Part shown: positions 16,351 to 26,345 of the stretch, piece after piece
How positions within the stretch are numbered: position 1 is the first letter of the stretch
Layout: every line of letters starts with the position of its first letter
Position numbers and translations under genes: made by a program
Assembly: GCA_039818945.1 (NCBI GenBank)
Contig: JBCBSZ010000003.1
Location: 1 to 64,000 of the forward strand
DNA: 64,000 nucleotides
DNA from: JBCBSZ01 sp039818945
Lineage (GTDB): Bacteria > Actinomycetota > Acidimicrobiia > Acidimicrobiales > Poriferisodalaceae
Direction of reading: 5' to 3'
Notes under the pieces: generated by a model
The model's input: only the letters and a program-made list of their open reading frames with translations
What the model was told of the DNA's origin: nothing
Databases searched by the model: none

Positions 16351-16665
16351 ATGGCTCGGGACTCGTGGAAGAGCAGCGGTTCGTGGTGGTCAGCGCTGTC
16401 GGTGCGCTCGATCGCCTCGTTCGCGTCCGTGGGGTCGATCCTGTCGACCGGATCGATCCTGTCCATCGGCTCGGCCGGATCGATCCTCTCGATCGGCTCG
16501 TCCGGATCGATCCTGTCCATCGGATCGGCCGGATCGATCCTCTCGATCGGCTCGGCCGGGTCGATCTTCTCGATCGGCGGCGGCGTGCGCCGCCGGTCAG
16601 CCGAACAGCTCGGCGAGGCGCGAGAGGTCGATGTCGCACTGCTCGAAGATGGCCAGCACGGCTGA
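16351..16665 (+). CDS. Small Gly/Ser/Ile nonapeptide-repeat protein
   Basis: The 104-residue protein begins MARDSWKSSGSWWSALSV, then has five near-perfect copies of GSILSIGSA (residues 34-78) with a looser copy before them, and an RRR-containing polar tail. The strict alternation of small and hydrophobic residues suggests a beta-solenoid or amyloid-like stack, possibly at the membrane. I recall similar Ser/Gly/Ile repeat proteins in actinobacterial genomes, without an assigned function. A TACGCT box 7 nt before the ATG supports this start. The last 69 nt overlap the 3' end of the opposite lipoprotein gene. The repeat DNA is also open in other frames, including the opposite strand (RIDPAEP-type repeats), so strand choice rests on the promoter and start. 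No signal peptide is seen. Confidence 0.55.
   Translation: MARDSWKSSGSWWSALSVRSIASFASVGSILSTGSILSIGSAGSILSIGSSGSILSIGSAGSILSIGSAGSIFSIGGGVRRRSAEQLGEAREVDVALLEDGQHG
16450..16584 (+). repeat. Five tandem 27-bp repeats
   Basis: Each unit encodes GSILSIGSA with minor variants (third-base changes such as CTGTCC/CTCTCG, and a final GSIFSIGGG). Because 27 is divisible by three, gain or loss of units keeps the frame. The synonymous variation between units argues for selection on the protein repeat rather than very recent duplication. Confidence 0.85.
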
Positions 16666-17265
16666 CTCGTTGCCGTCGAGCATCGACGGATCGAGGTTGT
16701 CGGCCAGGCAGGTCGCCTCGGCCTCACTGAAGCCCTGGTTGGTGAACTGGGTCACCAGCTGATCGCGCAGGGAGCCGGCGCTCGGATCGAAGTCCGAGTC
16801 GCCCTCGTCGCTCCCCTCGTCGTCGCCCTCGTCGGGCTCCTCCGGGTCGGCCTCGATGCCGCACTCGCGCTCGTTGTAGGCCTGGATGGAGTCGTCGGCG
16901 CCCGAGACGCGGTCGCCCGCCTCCTCGAGGACGCTCAGATCGGCGTCGAGCAGGTTGAAGTCGGCATCCCGGAGCGCGCTGTCGAGCTCGCCGAAGGCGT
17001 CGGCGAAGGTGTCCACGTCGTCGGAGATCTCGTCGGGGGCGGAGGCCCGGGCCCGATCGAGGAACTCGGCGGCTCGATCGAACAGCGCCCGGATGCTGTC
17101 GGGGTCGGTCGGCTCGAGGGCGTCGAAGTCGTCGCCGATGGCCTCGAAGTCGGCGGACAACGAGCACCAGTCCTCGGCCGAGGCCGAGGAACCGCCGTCG
17201 TCGGAGTCACCACAGGAGACCAGCACGAGAGCCAGGGAGGCGAACAGGAGCAGTGCAGTGCGCAT
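16597..17265 (-). CDS. Acidic lipoprotein, paralogue of the one at 44664-45488
   Basis: The 222-residue protein has a lipoprotein signal with lipobox LVSC (Cys18) and an N-terminal helical domain: WCSLSADFEAI, then a segment ending NERECGIEAD. An Asp/Glu/Gly linker follows (about 140-165), then a C-terminal domain with ATCLADNLD and EQCDIDL. The four conserved Cys outside the lipobox (WC, ECGIE, TCLA, CDI) recur in the same order in the paralogue, so disulfides are likely. I do not recognise a characterised family; no enzyme motif is visible. It should be anchored outside the membrane. A TACCGT box 9 nt upstream suggests a leaderless or near-leaderless transcript. Confidence 0.75.
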   Translation of the reverse strand: MRTALLLFASLALVLVSCGDSDDGGSSASAEDWCSLSADFEAIGDDFDALEPTDPDSIRALFDRAAEFLDRARASAPDEISDDVDTFADAFGELDSALRDADFNLLDADLSVLEEAGDRVSGADDSIQAYNERECGIEADPEEPDEGDDEGSDEGDSDFDPSAGSLRDQLVTQFTNQGFSEAEATCLADNLDPSMLDGNESAVLAIFEQCDIDLSRLAELFG

Positions 17266-17327
17266 GAACAGCGAACGGTACCGCTCGCGCCGGGCAGATC
17301 CGGGTCAGATGCCCACCGTGGGTGGCG

Positions 17328-17690
17328 TCAGGCCGTCACCGCACGACGATCGAGGACCCGTGCGACGACGCGCCACCCGGTCATCGTCGCGGTGAGGAAG
17401 ACCACGGTCACGACGACGAACGAGGTCGCGGTGCCCTCGTCGAACACGAAGCGCCGGAGCACCAGGCCGAAGGTGGCCGTCAGCGCGGCGACGGCCGGAC
17501 CGACAACGACCGCCGCCGGGTGCCGCCACGACGCGAGCAGGAACCAGGCGGCCACGAGGCCGATGAGGAACGGTGCTGCGGTGTTGATCACGCCGGTGAG
17601 GGTGTCGGCCTCGTCGTGGGATCGGCGCCCGATCACCACGAACGCCACGACCGCCACCGCGTCGAGCAGCTGGAGCTTGCAGCGGGGCAC
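17328..17690 (-). CDS. DUF3054 family membrane protein
   Basis: The 120-residue protein has four hydrophobic helices and the family signature DAVAVVAFVVIGRRSHDEAD near its N-terminus, followed by VINTAAPFLIGLVAAWFLLA. DUF3054 proteins are small actinobacterial and archaeal membrane proteins of unknown role. The GTG at 17690 is supported by TAGCGT (complement of 17698-17703) 7 nt upstream. It stands alone, 38 nt downstream of the LLM gene on the same strand. Confidence 0.8.
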   Translation of the reverse strand: MPRCKLQLLDAVAVVAFVVIGRRSHDEADTLTGVINTAAPFLIGLVAAWFLLASWRHPAAVVVGPAVAALTATFGLVLRRFVFDEGTATSFVVVTVVFLTATMTGWRVVARVLDRRAVTA

Positions 17691-17697
17691 GACACCG

Positions 17698-17703
17698 ACG
17701 CTA
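17698..17703 (-). promoter_or_regulatory. -10 box TAGCGT for DUF3054 gene
   Basis: It lies 7 nt before the GTG, so the transcript would begin at or next to the start codon. Confidence 0.5.
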
Positions 17704-17728
17704 CCGGCGCTCCGCACCGCCGGGGATC

Positions 17729-18691
17729 TCAGGTGCCGGCGAGCCGCTCGACCACGGGCGCGAAGTCGCTCATGTTGCTCGCGCCGATCGTCCAGTAGCT
17801 GACGCCCCAGAGCTCGCGACGACGCTGCAGCTCGTCGCAGATGGCGTCGACCGAGCCGATCAGCGCGTGCGGGTGCTCGAACATCTGCTCGGGGGTCAGA
17901 CCGAACATGCCGGCCATCGCCGCCGCGGTCTCGTCGGCCCGATCGGTGACGGTGGTGAAGTAGCCGCCCAGCTCCAGCTCGAGCTCGTCGAAGCGGTCGC
18001 CGGCGCCGGCCCGGACCCAGTCGAGCTTGTCGGCCATGTGCTCGGCGGTCGAGGTCGGCACGCCGGGACCGATCTTGCCCGAGCTGTTGTCGAAGTTGAA
18101 CGAGACGATGTCGGCCTCGCGCCCGGCGATGCCCAGGACCCGCCTGGCTCCACCGCCGATCATGATCGGCGGGCGCGGATCGCGGGCCGGCACGCCGGAG
18201 AAGCCGTGCACCGACACGTGGTCGCCCTCGATGTCGATCGGCTCGCCGGAGAAGTGGGCCTTCACGACCGCGACGTACTCCTCGAGCCGCGAGATGCGCG
18301 TCCCGGCGCGGTCCATCGTCAGCCCCATGGCCTCGTACTCGCCGCCGAGCCAGCCCGCCCCGATGCCGAACTCGAGGCGGCCGTCGGAGAGCAGATCGAT
18401 CGTGGCCGCCTCCTTGGCCAGGATCACCGCCGGCCGGTAGTCGATGCAGAAGACGCGGCACCCCACCTTGATCGTCGAGGTCGCCTCGGCCGCCATCGCC
18501 ATCGCGGGCACGGCGGCGATCGACTGGACGGGGTGACGGGTGGCCTCGAGCGCCGGACCGGGGCCGAGGTAGTGGTCGGCGAGGTGGAGGCAGGAGTAGC
18601 CGAGCGCCTCGGCGGTCGTCGCCGTCTCCCGCCACGCCGCGGCCGAATCCGCCGAGTACGACTGGACGGCGAACCTGAACTCGCGTGCCAT
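17729..18691 (-). CDS. F420-dependent LLM-class oxidoreductase
   Basis: The 320-residue protein has the luciferase-like TIM barrel of F420-dependent enzymes: FRFAVQSYSADSAAAWRETATTAEALGYSCLHLADHYLGPGP, KVGCRVFCIDYRPAVILAKEAATIDLLSDGRLEFGIGAGWLGGEYEAMG and PPIMIGGGARRVLGIAGREADIVSFN. It is closest in motifs to the TIGR03621 group of actinobacteria. Such enzymes use reduced F420 for hydride transfer to or from alcohols, ketones or imines; the substrate is unknown. GAGAGGAG precedes the ATG by about 8 nt. With the PPOX gene at 12.7 kb it indicates that the host makes F420. Confidence 0.9.
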   Translation of the reverse strand: MAREFRFAVQSYSADSAAAWRETATTAEALGYSCLHLADHYLGPGPALEATRHPVQSIAAVPAMAMAAEATSTIKVGCRVFCIDYRPAVILAKEAATIDLLSDGRLEFGIGAGWLGGEYEAMGLTMDRAGTRISRLEEYVAVVKAHFSGEPIDIEGDHVSVHGFSGVPARDPRPPIMIGGGARRVLGIAGREADIVSFNFDNSSGKIGPGVPTSTAEHMADKLDWVRAGAGDRFDELELELGGYFTTVTDRADETAAAMAGMFGLTPEQMFEHPHALIGSVDAICDELQRRRELWGVSYWTIGASNMSDFAPVVERLAGT

Positions 18692-18838
18692 CGATGCTGC
18701 TCCTCTCCCCTGGTCCCGGCGGGCACGCTACCGGGCAGGCCCTCGCCGCCGCGAAGTCGCCGTCGCGCCCGCACGGCGCAGAGGTTTCGGCTGCGTGAAG
18801 CCTGCGACGAGCCGGCCCCGGGGCGACGTGACCACCCG

Positions 18839-18844
18839 TAAGGT
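18839..18844 (+). promoter_or_regulatory. -10 box TAAGGT of glycosyltransferase gene
   Basis: The box lies 7 nt from the ATG and no ribosome binding site is present, consistent with leaderless translation. Confidence 0.5.
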
Positions 18845-18851
18845 CGACGTC

Positions 18852-20066
18852 ATGGCCGACTTCTTCCAGAACGGCACGATCACGACACTGCACTCGCTCG
18901 GTGAGCGACCGCTCGACGAGATCGAGAAGGAGCTCGTCGAGTGGTCGGCGGACCGTCCGATGTCGCTCGTGCTCCCGTCGCTCTACAGCGAGTTGGAGGG
19001 ACCGGCGCTCTCGGCCATCGTCGACCAGCTCGCCGAGGTGCCGTACCTCGACGAGATCGTGATCGGGCTCGACGCCGCGTCGGAGTCGCAGTTCCAGTCG
19101 GCCAAGCGCTTCTTCGACCGGCTGCCGCAGCGCCACCGCATCCTCTGGAACGACGGACCTCGCCTGCGAGCCCTCGACGCCGCGCTGCACGAGCAGGGGC
19201 TCGCCCCCCAGCTCCCCGGCAAGGGCCGCAACGTCTGGTACTGCCTCGGCTACACGCTCGCATCGGGTCGGTCGAAGGCCGTGGCGATGCACGACTGCGA
19301 CATCCTCACCTACGAGCGATCGATGCTCGCCCGGCTCTACTACCCGGTCGTGCACCCGTCGTTCGAGTACGCCTTCTGCAAGGGCTACTACTACCGGGCC
19401 GCGGAGGGCCGACTGAACGGCCGGGTCGCCCGGCTCTTCGTCACCCCGCTCGTCCGCGCCCTCGCCAGGACGCTGGGCCACAACCAGTACCTCGACTACC
19501 TCGACAGCTTCCGTTACCCGCTCGCCGGCGAGCAGTCCATGCGCACCGACGTCGTCGGCACCATCCGCATCCCGTCGGACTGGGGTCTCGAGGTGGGGCT
19601 GCTCGCCGAGGTCCACCGGCACTACAACCCCCGCCGCGTCTGCCAGGTCGACCTCGCCGACGCCTACGACCACAAGCACCAGGACCTCTCCGTCGGCGAC
19701 CCCGAGGCCGGGCTCAACCGCATGGCGACCGACATCGCCAAGGCCATCTTCCGCAAGCTCGCGACCGACGGCGAGGTCTTCTCCCCCGAGGTCTTCCGCA
19801 CGGTCAAGGCGGCGTACTACCGGTCAGGCCTCGACATGGTCCTGCGCTACCAGCACGACGCGCAGATCAACGGCCTCGACTACGACCTCCACGCCGAGGA
19901 GGCCGCGGTCGAGCTCTTCGCCGCCGCCGTCATGCGGGCCGGCGACCAGTTCCTGTCGAACCCGATGGAGGCGCCGTTCCTGCCGAGCTGGTCGCGGGTG
20001 CGGTCGGCGATGCCGGACGTCCTCGAGCTGCTCGCCGACGCCGTCGAGGCCGACCAACAGGACTGA
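18852..20066 (+). CDS. GpgS/MpgS-like glycosyltransferase
   Basis: The 404-residue protein starts MADFFQNGTITTLHSL, a hallmark of GT-A glycosyltransferases related to glucosyl- and mannosyl-3-phosphoglycerate synthases. The metal-binding Asp-x-Asp is in AMHDCDILTYER, and DEIVIGLDAAS forms the nucleotide-sugar binding strand. These enzymes transfer a sugar from GDP- or UDP-sugar to 3-phosphoglycerate or glycerate, making compatible solutes or starters for methylglucose polysaccharides. ATG 18852 is chosen because TAAGGT (18839-18844) lies 7 nt before it. No phosphatase partner is adjacent, but a GH13_18 phosphorylase that could degrade glucosylglycerate lies at 35.3-37.0 kb. Donor and acceptor are inferred. 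Confidence 0.8.
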   Translation: MADFFQNGTITTLHSLGERPLDEIEKELVEWSADRPMSLVLPSLYSELEGPALSAIVDQLAEVPYLDEIVIGLDAASESQFQSAKRFFDRLPQRHRILWNDGPRLRALDAALHEQGLAPQLPGKGRNVWYCLGYTLASGRSKAVAMHDCDILTYERSMLARLYYPVVHPSFEYAFCKGYYYRAAEGRLNGRVARLFVTPLVRALARTLGHNQYLDYLDSFRYPLAGEQSMRTDVVGTIRIPSDWGLEVGLLAEVHRHYNPRRVCQVDLADAYDHKHQDLSVGDPEAGLNRMATDIAKAIFRKLATDGEVFSPEVFRTVKAAYYRSGLDMVLRYQHDAQINGLDYDLHAEEAAVELFAAAVMRAGDQFLSNPMEAPFLPSWSRVRSAMPDVLELLADAVEADQQD

Positions 20067-20078
20067 GCGGCGGGCGGC

Positions 20079-20429
20079 TCAGCTCGCGCGCTCGTACTGC
20101 TCCAGGGCGGCGAAGGCCTCCGCGGCGTACATCGTCGCCGGCCCACCCCCCATCATCACCGCGACGCCGAGCGCCTCGACGATCTGCTCCCGGGTCGCTC
20201 CTGCCCGCAGCGCCGCGCTCACGTGGAACGCGATGCAGCCCTCGCAGCGTGCCGCCACGCCGATGGCGAGCGCGATCAGCTCCTTCGTCGCCGTCGACAG
20301 CGATCCGTCTGCCAGCGACGCCCGGTGCAACTCGTTGAACGCCGTCATCACGTCGGGCGCGTCGGCCCGCATCGCGGCGAGTCCGCCGATCAGCTGCTTG
20401 CGGTAGCTCGGGTAGTGGGTGCCAGACAT
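20079..20429 (-). CDS. Carboxymuconolactone decarboxylase/AhpD-like protein
   Basis: The 116-residue protein carries the AhpD-type redox motif RCEGCIAFH (Cys62, Cys65, His69) after KELIALAIGVAA, then GATREQIVEALGVAVMMGGGPATMYA. The Cys pair with His suggests peroxidase or thiol-disulfide activity rather than decarboxylation. I place the start at the second ATG (20429), since GGGAGGAG ends directly against the first ATG and is correctly spaced only for the second. It diverges from the acyl-CoA synthetase operon. A DosR-box-like core, GACTCTGGTC on the minus strand (20475-20484), lies upstream and is shared with hsp20. Confidence 0.88.
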   Translation of the reverse strand: MSGTHYPSYRKQLIGGLAAMRADAPDVMTAFNELHRASLADGSLSTATKELIALAIGVAARCEGCIAFHVSAALRAGATREQIVEALGVAVMMGGGPATMYAAEAFAALEQYERAS

Positions 20430-20563
20430 GTCCATCTCCTCCCGACCTCCACCCGATCACCGACGGGACCGGGCGACCAGAGTCATAGGGCTCACGACGC
20501 CCATGGGTCGACGATCCGGCCGCCCGGGGACCTCCTCCTCTGCCCCGCGGTGTCGTCGGTTCG

Positions 20564-20569
20564 TAGGCT
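20564..20569 (+). promoter_or_regulatory. -10 box TAGGCT of the dehydrogenase operon
   Basis: TAGGCT ends 6 nt before the GTG at 20576; transcription would start at the GTG itself, giving a leaderless five-gene message. Confidence 0.5.
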
Positions 20570-20575
20570 CGAGAC

Positions 20576-22317
<1,742 letters not shown>

Positions 22318-22321
<4 letters not shown>

Positions 22322-23292
22322 GGGACGGACTCGAGCTCCTCCGGCAGATGATCCTGGTGCGCCGCTTCGAGGAGCGGTGCGCCGAGCTCTACACCCAGGA
22401 GAAGATCCGCGGGTTCCTCCACCTCTACATCGGTGAGGAGGCCGTGGCCACGGGCGTCATGGCGTGCCTCGACGGACGCGATGCCGTGGTCGCGACCTAC
22501 CGCGAGCACGGCCACGCGCTCGCGAAGGGCGTCTCGGCCCGCTCGGTGATGGCGGAGATGTACGGCAAGCAGGAGGGCTGCAGCGGAGGCCGGGGCGGGT
22601 CGATGCACCTCTTCGACCGCTCCACGCGCTTCTACGGCGGCAACGCCATCGTCGCCGGCGGGCTCCCGCTCGCCGTCGGCCTCGCCCTCGCCGATCACCT
22701 GAGCGACCGTCCCGTCGTCACGGCGGTCTTCTTCGGCGAGGGGGCGATGGCGGAGGGGGAGTTCCACGAGTCGATGAACCTCGCGGCCCTGTGGGATCTC
22801 CCGGTGCTCTTCTGCTGCGAGAACAACCGCTACGCGATGGGCACCGCCCTGGCCCGGTCGGAGTCCGAGACCAACCTCGCGGTGAAGGCCGCGGTCTACG
22901 AGATGCCGGCCTGGACCGTCGACGGCATGGACGTGCTCGCCGTCGAGGCCGCCGCCCGACGCGCCGTCACCTCGATCCGCTCCGGCGGCGGACCGGTCTT
23001 CCTCGAGCTCCAGACCTACCGGTTCCGGGCCCACTCGATGTTCGACCCCGAGCGCTACCGCGACCGGGAGGAGGTCGAGGAGTGGCGGCGCCGCGATCCG
23101 ATCGACCTCCTCGCGGATCGCCTGCGGGCGGACGGGCGACTCGAGGACGCGGCGCTGGCAGCCATCGAGACCGACGTCGCGGCCGAGGTCGACGACGCCG
23201 TCGCCTACGCGGAGGCCGGCACCTGGGAGCCGGTCGAGTCCCTGACGCGGCACGTCATGTCCGAGGGGTCGATGGAGGAGGTCGGGTCGTGA
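22318..23292 (+). CDS. 2-oxoacid (pyruvate/acetoin-type) dehydrogenase E1 alpha
   Basis: The 324-residue protein matches the heterotetrameric E1 alpha subunit: MILVRRFEERCAELY, GFLHLYIGEEA, ATYREHGHALAKG, GGRGGSMHLFD, and the thiamine-diphosphate motif running from GEGAMAEGEFHESMNLA to CENNRYAMGT. Compact size and the lack of a long N-terminus resemble AcoA and Gram-positive PdhA. The substrate (pyruvate, acetoin or a branched 2-oxoacid) cannot be fixed from the sequence. It is translationally coupled on both sides (ATGA with the synthetase, GTGA with E1 beta). Confidence 0.93.
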
Positions 23293-24272
23293 CCGGCGTG
23301 GAGATGACGTATCGGGTCGCGATCCGCACGGCCATCCAGGAGGCGATCGCCGCCGACGAGCGGGTGTTCGTCATGGGTGAGGACGTCGGCGCGTACGGCG
23401 GCTGCTACGCGGTCACCACGGGGCTGCTCGAGGAGTTCGGTCCCGAGCGCATCCGGGACACGCCGCTCTCGGAGTCGGCGTTCGTCGGCGCCGGGATCGG
23501 TGCCGCGCTCGGCGGGATGCGCCCCATCGTCGAGGTGATGACGGTCAACTTCAGCCTGCTCGCGCTCGACCAGATCGTGAACAACGCCGCGACGCTGCTC
23601 CACATGTCCGGTGGCCAGCTCAACGTGCCGGTCGTGATCCGGATGGCGACCGGTGCCGGTCGCCAGCTCGCAGCCCAGCACTCGCACAGCCTCGAGGGCT
23701 GGTACGGCCACATCCCCGGCCTCCGCGTGCTGGCGCCGGGGACCGTCCACGACGCCCGGTGGATGCTCGGCGCCGCGCTCGACGATCCCGACCCGGTGCT
23801 GATCTTCGAGCACGTCGGCCTCTACAACGGGGAGGGCCCGGTCGAGCCGGTCGAGGGTCGTTTCGACATCGAGCGTGCGATCGTGCGGCGCCCGGGCGAC
23901 GACGTCACGATCGTGACCTTCGGCGGCGCTCTGCCCCGAGCGATCGACGCCGCGGCGCGGCTCGGCGAGGACGGCGTCTCGGCCGAGGTGATCGACCTGC
24001 GTTCGCTGCGACCCCTCGACGACGAGACGATCGTCGAGTCGGTCCGCCGCACTCGTCGAGCCGTCGTGGTCGACGACGGGTGGCGGTCGGGCGGCATCTC
24101 CGCCGAGATCGCCGCCCGCATCGGCGAGCAGGCGTTCTACGAGCTGGAGGCACCGGTCGTGCGCGCCTGCGGCGTCGAGGTCCCGATCCCGTACCCGCAG
24201 CACCTCGAGCGGGCCTCGGTCCCCCAGGTCGACGACATCGCCGGCGCCGCGCGGGCGCTGGTGGCGGCGTGA
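23289..24272 (+). CDS. 2-oxoacid dehydrogenase E1 beta
   Basis: The 327-residue protein carries TYRVAIRTAIQEAIAADERVFVMGEDVGAYGG, DTPLSESAFVGAGIGAALGGMRPIVEVM and the C-terminal transketolase region ending VPIPYPQHLE. I place the start at the GTG overlapping the E1 alpha stop (GTGA); GTG 23298 and ATG 23304 are alternatives, with no clear Shine-Dalgarno to decide. It forms the alpha2beta2 thiamine enzyme with the upstream product. Confidence 0.93.
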   Translation: MTGVEMTYRVAIRTAIQEAIAADERVFVMGEDVGAYGGCYAVTTGLLEEFGPERIRDTPLSESAFVGAGIGAALGGMRPIVEVMTVNFSLLALDQIVNNAATLLHMSGGQLNVPVVIRMATGAGRQLAAQHSHSLEGWYGHIPGLRVLAPGTVHDARWMLGAALDDPDPVLIFEHVGLYNGEGPVEPVEGRFDIERAIVRRPGDDVTIVTFGGALPRAIDAAARLGEDGVSAEVIDLRSLRPLDDETIVESVRRTRRAVVVDDGWRSGGISAEIAARIGEQAFYELEAPVVRACGVEVPIPYPQHLERASVPQVDDIAGAARALVAA

Positions 24273-24279
24273 GCCGACG

Positions 24280-25374
24280 ATGAGCACCACCGCCGCGCCG
24301 AGTGAACTCGTCGACTTCGCGCTGCCCTCGCTCGGAGCCGACATGGACGAGGGCACCCTCCTGGAGTGGCGGGTCGCCGTCGGTCAGGAGCTCGCGCGCG
24401 GTGACATCGTCGCGCTGATCGACACCGAGAAGTCCGAGATCGAGATCGAGACGTTCCATCCCGGTGTCGTGGCGGAGCTGCTCCTCGACGTCGGCGAGAC
24501 GGTGCCGGTCGGCACGGTGATCGCCCGCTTCTCGACACCACACCCGCCCACCGAGGCGACGATCGGGGCCCCGGCGCCCCCCGAGCGGGAGGCCGGCGGT
24601 CACGTCCTCGGCGCAGCGCTGGCCGGTCTGCGCCCGGGCGCCACACCGCGGCGGCGCAGGGAGACGTCGGTGGAACCGACCCCGGTGGCGACCTCGGCGC
24701 CCGACGAACGGCGCGAGGCGATGCGGAGGCGGATTGGCCGGCAGATGGCACGGTCGAAGCGGGAGATCCCCCACTACTACGTCGCCGCCGACATCGACCT
24801 GGACGTCGCGATGGCGTGGATGCGTCGCCACAACGAGACGCACGATCTCTCCGATCGACTGGTCGCCGCGTCGCTCCTGCTGACGGCGACCGCCCGTGCC
24901 GCCGCAGCCGCGCCCGACCTCAACGGGACCTGGGTCGACGATGCGTTCGTCCCGGCAGCCGCCGTGCACCTCGGGGTGGCGATCTCGCTCCGGGGCGGCG
25001 GTCTGGTGGCGCCGGCGATCCTCGACGCCGAGGATCGACCGGTGACCGACCTCATGGCGGCCCTGCGCGACCTCGTGGCGAGGGCCCGCGCCGGTCGGCT
25101 CCGCGACGTCGAGCTCCGGAGCCCGACGATCACGGTCACCAACCTCGGCGAGCAGGGGGTCGAGCTCGTCCACCCGATCATCAACCCGCCGCAGGTCGCG
25201 ATGGTGGGCTTCGGGCGGATCGCAGATCGTCCCATCGCGCTCGACGGTCGGGTGGTGGTCCATCCGGTGGTGACCGCGTCGGTCTCCGCCGACCATCGGG
25301 TCTCCGACGGGATCGTCGCCGCCCGCTTCCTCACGTCGATCGACCGCCTGCTGCAACGCCCGGAGGAGCTCTGA
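24280..25374 (+). CDS. Lipoyl acyltransferase E2 without a recognisable E3-binding domain
   Basis: The 364-residue protein has one N-terminal lipoyl domain (about 10-85) with lipoyl-Lys51 in IDTEKSEIEIE. A proline-rich linker leads to a catalytic domain (about 140-364) with His339 and Asp343 in SADHRVSDG. The usual 35-residue peripheral-subunit-binding domain (SPxARxLA-type) is not present between them: residues 90-140 are Ala/Pro/Arg-rich and lack the motif. No dihydrolipoamide dehydrogenase is encoded nearby, so E3 must come from elsewhere and may bind differently. It lies 7 nt after E1 beta and 5 nt before the acyl carrier protein gene. Confidence 0.9.
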   Translation: MSTTAAPSELVDFALPSLGADMDEGTLLEWRVAVGQELARGDIVALIDTEKSEIEIETFHPGVVAELLLDVGETVPVGTVIARFSTPHPPTEATIGAPAPPEREAGGHVLGAALAGLRPGATPRRRRETSVEPTPVATSAPDERREAMRRRIGRQMARSKREIPHYYVAADIDLDVAMAWMRRHNETHDLSDRLVAASLLLTATARAAAAAPDLNGTWVDDAFVPAAAVHLGVAISLRGGGLVAPAILDAEDRPVTDLMAALRDLVARARAGRLRDVELRSPTITVTNLGEQGVELVHPIINPPQVAMVGFGRIADRPIALDGRVVVHPVVTASVSADHRVSDGIVAARFLTSIDRLLQRPEEL

Positions 25375-25379
25375 CCGTC

Positions 25380-25637
25380 ATGGCACTCACCGTCGACACC
25401 GCCCGCAGCATCCTGGTCGAGGTCCTGTGCGACGTCGCACCCGACCTCGACCCGTCCGATCTGGACGACGACGCCGATCTCTTCGACGACCTCGGCCTCG
25501 ACTCGATGGACGTGCTCAACGTCGCAACCGGCATCTACGACCGGACCGGGATCGAGGTGCCCGAGGTCGACTACCCGAGGCTGGTCTCGATCGGCGGGGG
25601 CGCCGACTACCTGTCGGGGCGGGCGTCCGCGGACTGA
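25380..25637 (+). CDS. Acyl carrier protein
   Basis: The 85-residue acidic protein has the phosphopantetheine attachment motif DLGLDSMDVLN with Ser42, preceded by DDDADLFDD and followed by the helix LNVATGIYDRTGIEVPE. It starts 5 nt after the E2 stop, so it belongs to the operon. A dedicated ACP after E2 suggests that the acyl group made by the dehydrogenase or by the synthetase is passed to ACP. This is inference; no ketosynthase or holo-ACP synthase is nearby. Confidence 0.85.
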   Translation: MALTVDTARSILVEVLCDVAPDLDPSDLDDDADLFDDLGLDSMDVLNVATGIYDRTGIEVPEVDYPRLVSIGGGADYLSGRASAD

Positions 25638-25677
25638 GTCTCCGGCGGCCTCGCGCCAGCGCTCGGCTCGCGGTGCC

Positions 25678-26343
25678 TCATCGAGCCGCCCGGATCATCT
25701 CCTCGACCTCGGCGTCCGTGATCGGTCGGAAGTCGTCGTACCAGATCCCGACCGCCTCGAACGGCTCCGGGGTGTGCAGCACCACCACCTCGTCGACCCG
25801 CTGCTGCAGGCGGGCGACGACGCGGGGCGGGGCAACCGGTGCGGCCATCACGATCCGGGCAGGCCGCTGCACGGCGATGACCTCGGCCGCCGCCTCAGCG
25901 GTCGCGCCGGTCGCGATCCCGTCGTCGACGACGATGACCGTGCGACCGTGGACCGGGATCGGCGCGGTGCCGTGGCGGTAGCGCTCGGTCCTGCGCCGCA
26001 GTTCGTCGACCTCTCGGGTGCGCACCGAGGCCAGGTCAGCGCCGGACACGGCCGCTGCCGCCACGACGTCCTCGTTCAGGACGACGACGCCGCCCTCACC
26101 GATGGCGCCCATCGCCCACTCGGGCTGGGTGGGTACGCCGAGCTTCCGGACCAGGATGACGTCGAGCGGAGCCTCCAAGGCGTCGGCGATCTCGACGGCC
26201 ACCGGGACCCCGCCGCGCGGCAACGCCAGCACCACCGGCTGAGCAGCGCGCAGGTGCTCGAGCCGCGACGCGAGCTCCCGCCCCGCCGCACACCGGTCGG
26301 AGAACCTCGCCCGCGAACCCTGGTCGGCTCGGCGGCCGGACAC
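25678..26343 (-). CDS. Phosphoribosyltransferase-domain protein of stress clusters
   Basis: The 221-residue protein has a type I PRTase fold: LALPRGGVPVAVEIADAL, DVILVRKLGVPTQPEWAMGAIGEGG and the PRPP loop VIVVDDGIATGATAEAA. The VRKLGVP-x-PE-x-AMGAI pattern marks the stand-alone PRTase group often found beside universal stress proteins and Hsp20 in actinobacteria and proteobacteria. Its substrate is unknown. It begins 2 nt after the hsp20 stop and is probably co-transcribed with it. Confidence 0.88.
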   Translation of the reverse strand: MSGRRADQGSRARFSDRCAAGRELASRLEHLRAAQPVVLALPRGGVPVAVEIADALEAPLDVILVRKLGVPTQPEWAMGAIGEGGVVVLNEDVVAAAAVSGADLASVRTREVDELRRRTERYRHGTAPIPVHGRTVIVVDDGIATGATAEAAAEVIAVQRPARIVMAAPVAPPRVVARLQQRVDEVVVLHTPEPFEAVGIWYDDFRPITDAEVEEMIRAAR

Positions 26344-26345
26344 CG

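Noticed and set aside
15846..16727. Minus-strand frame with RIDPAEP-type repeats
   Set aside because: It overlaps the start of the HD-GYP gene and the lipoprotein in other frames; the plus-strand frame has the promoter and start. Kept only as an alternative in the repeat finding.
14096..16762. 888-codon open frame opposite the HD-GYP gene
   Set aside because: Low-complexity Arg/Gly/His translation produced by GC-rich codons on the other strand.
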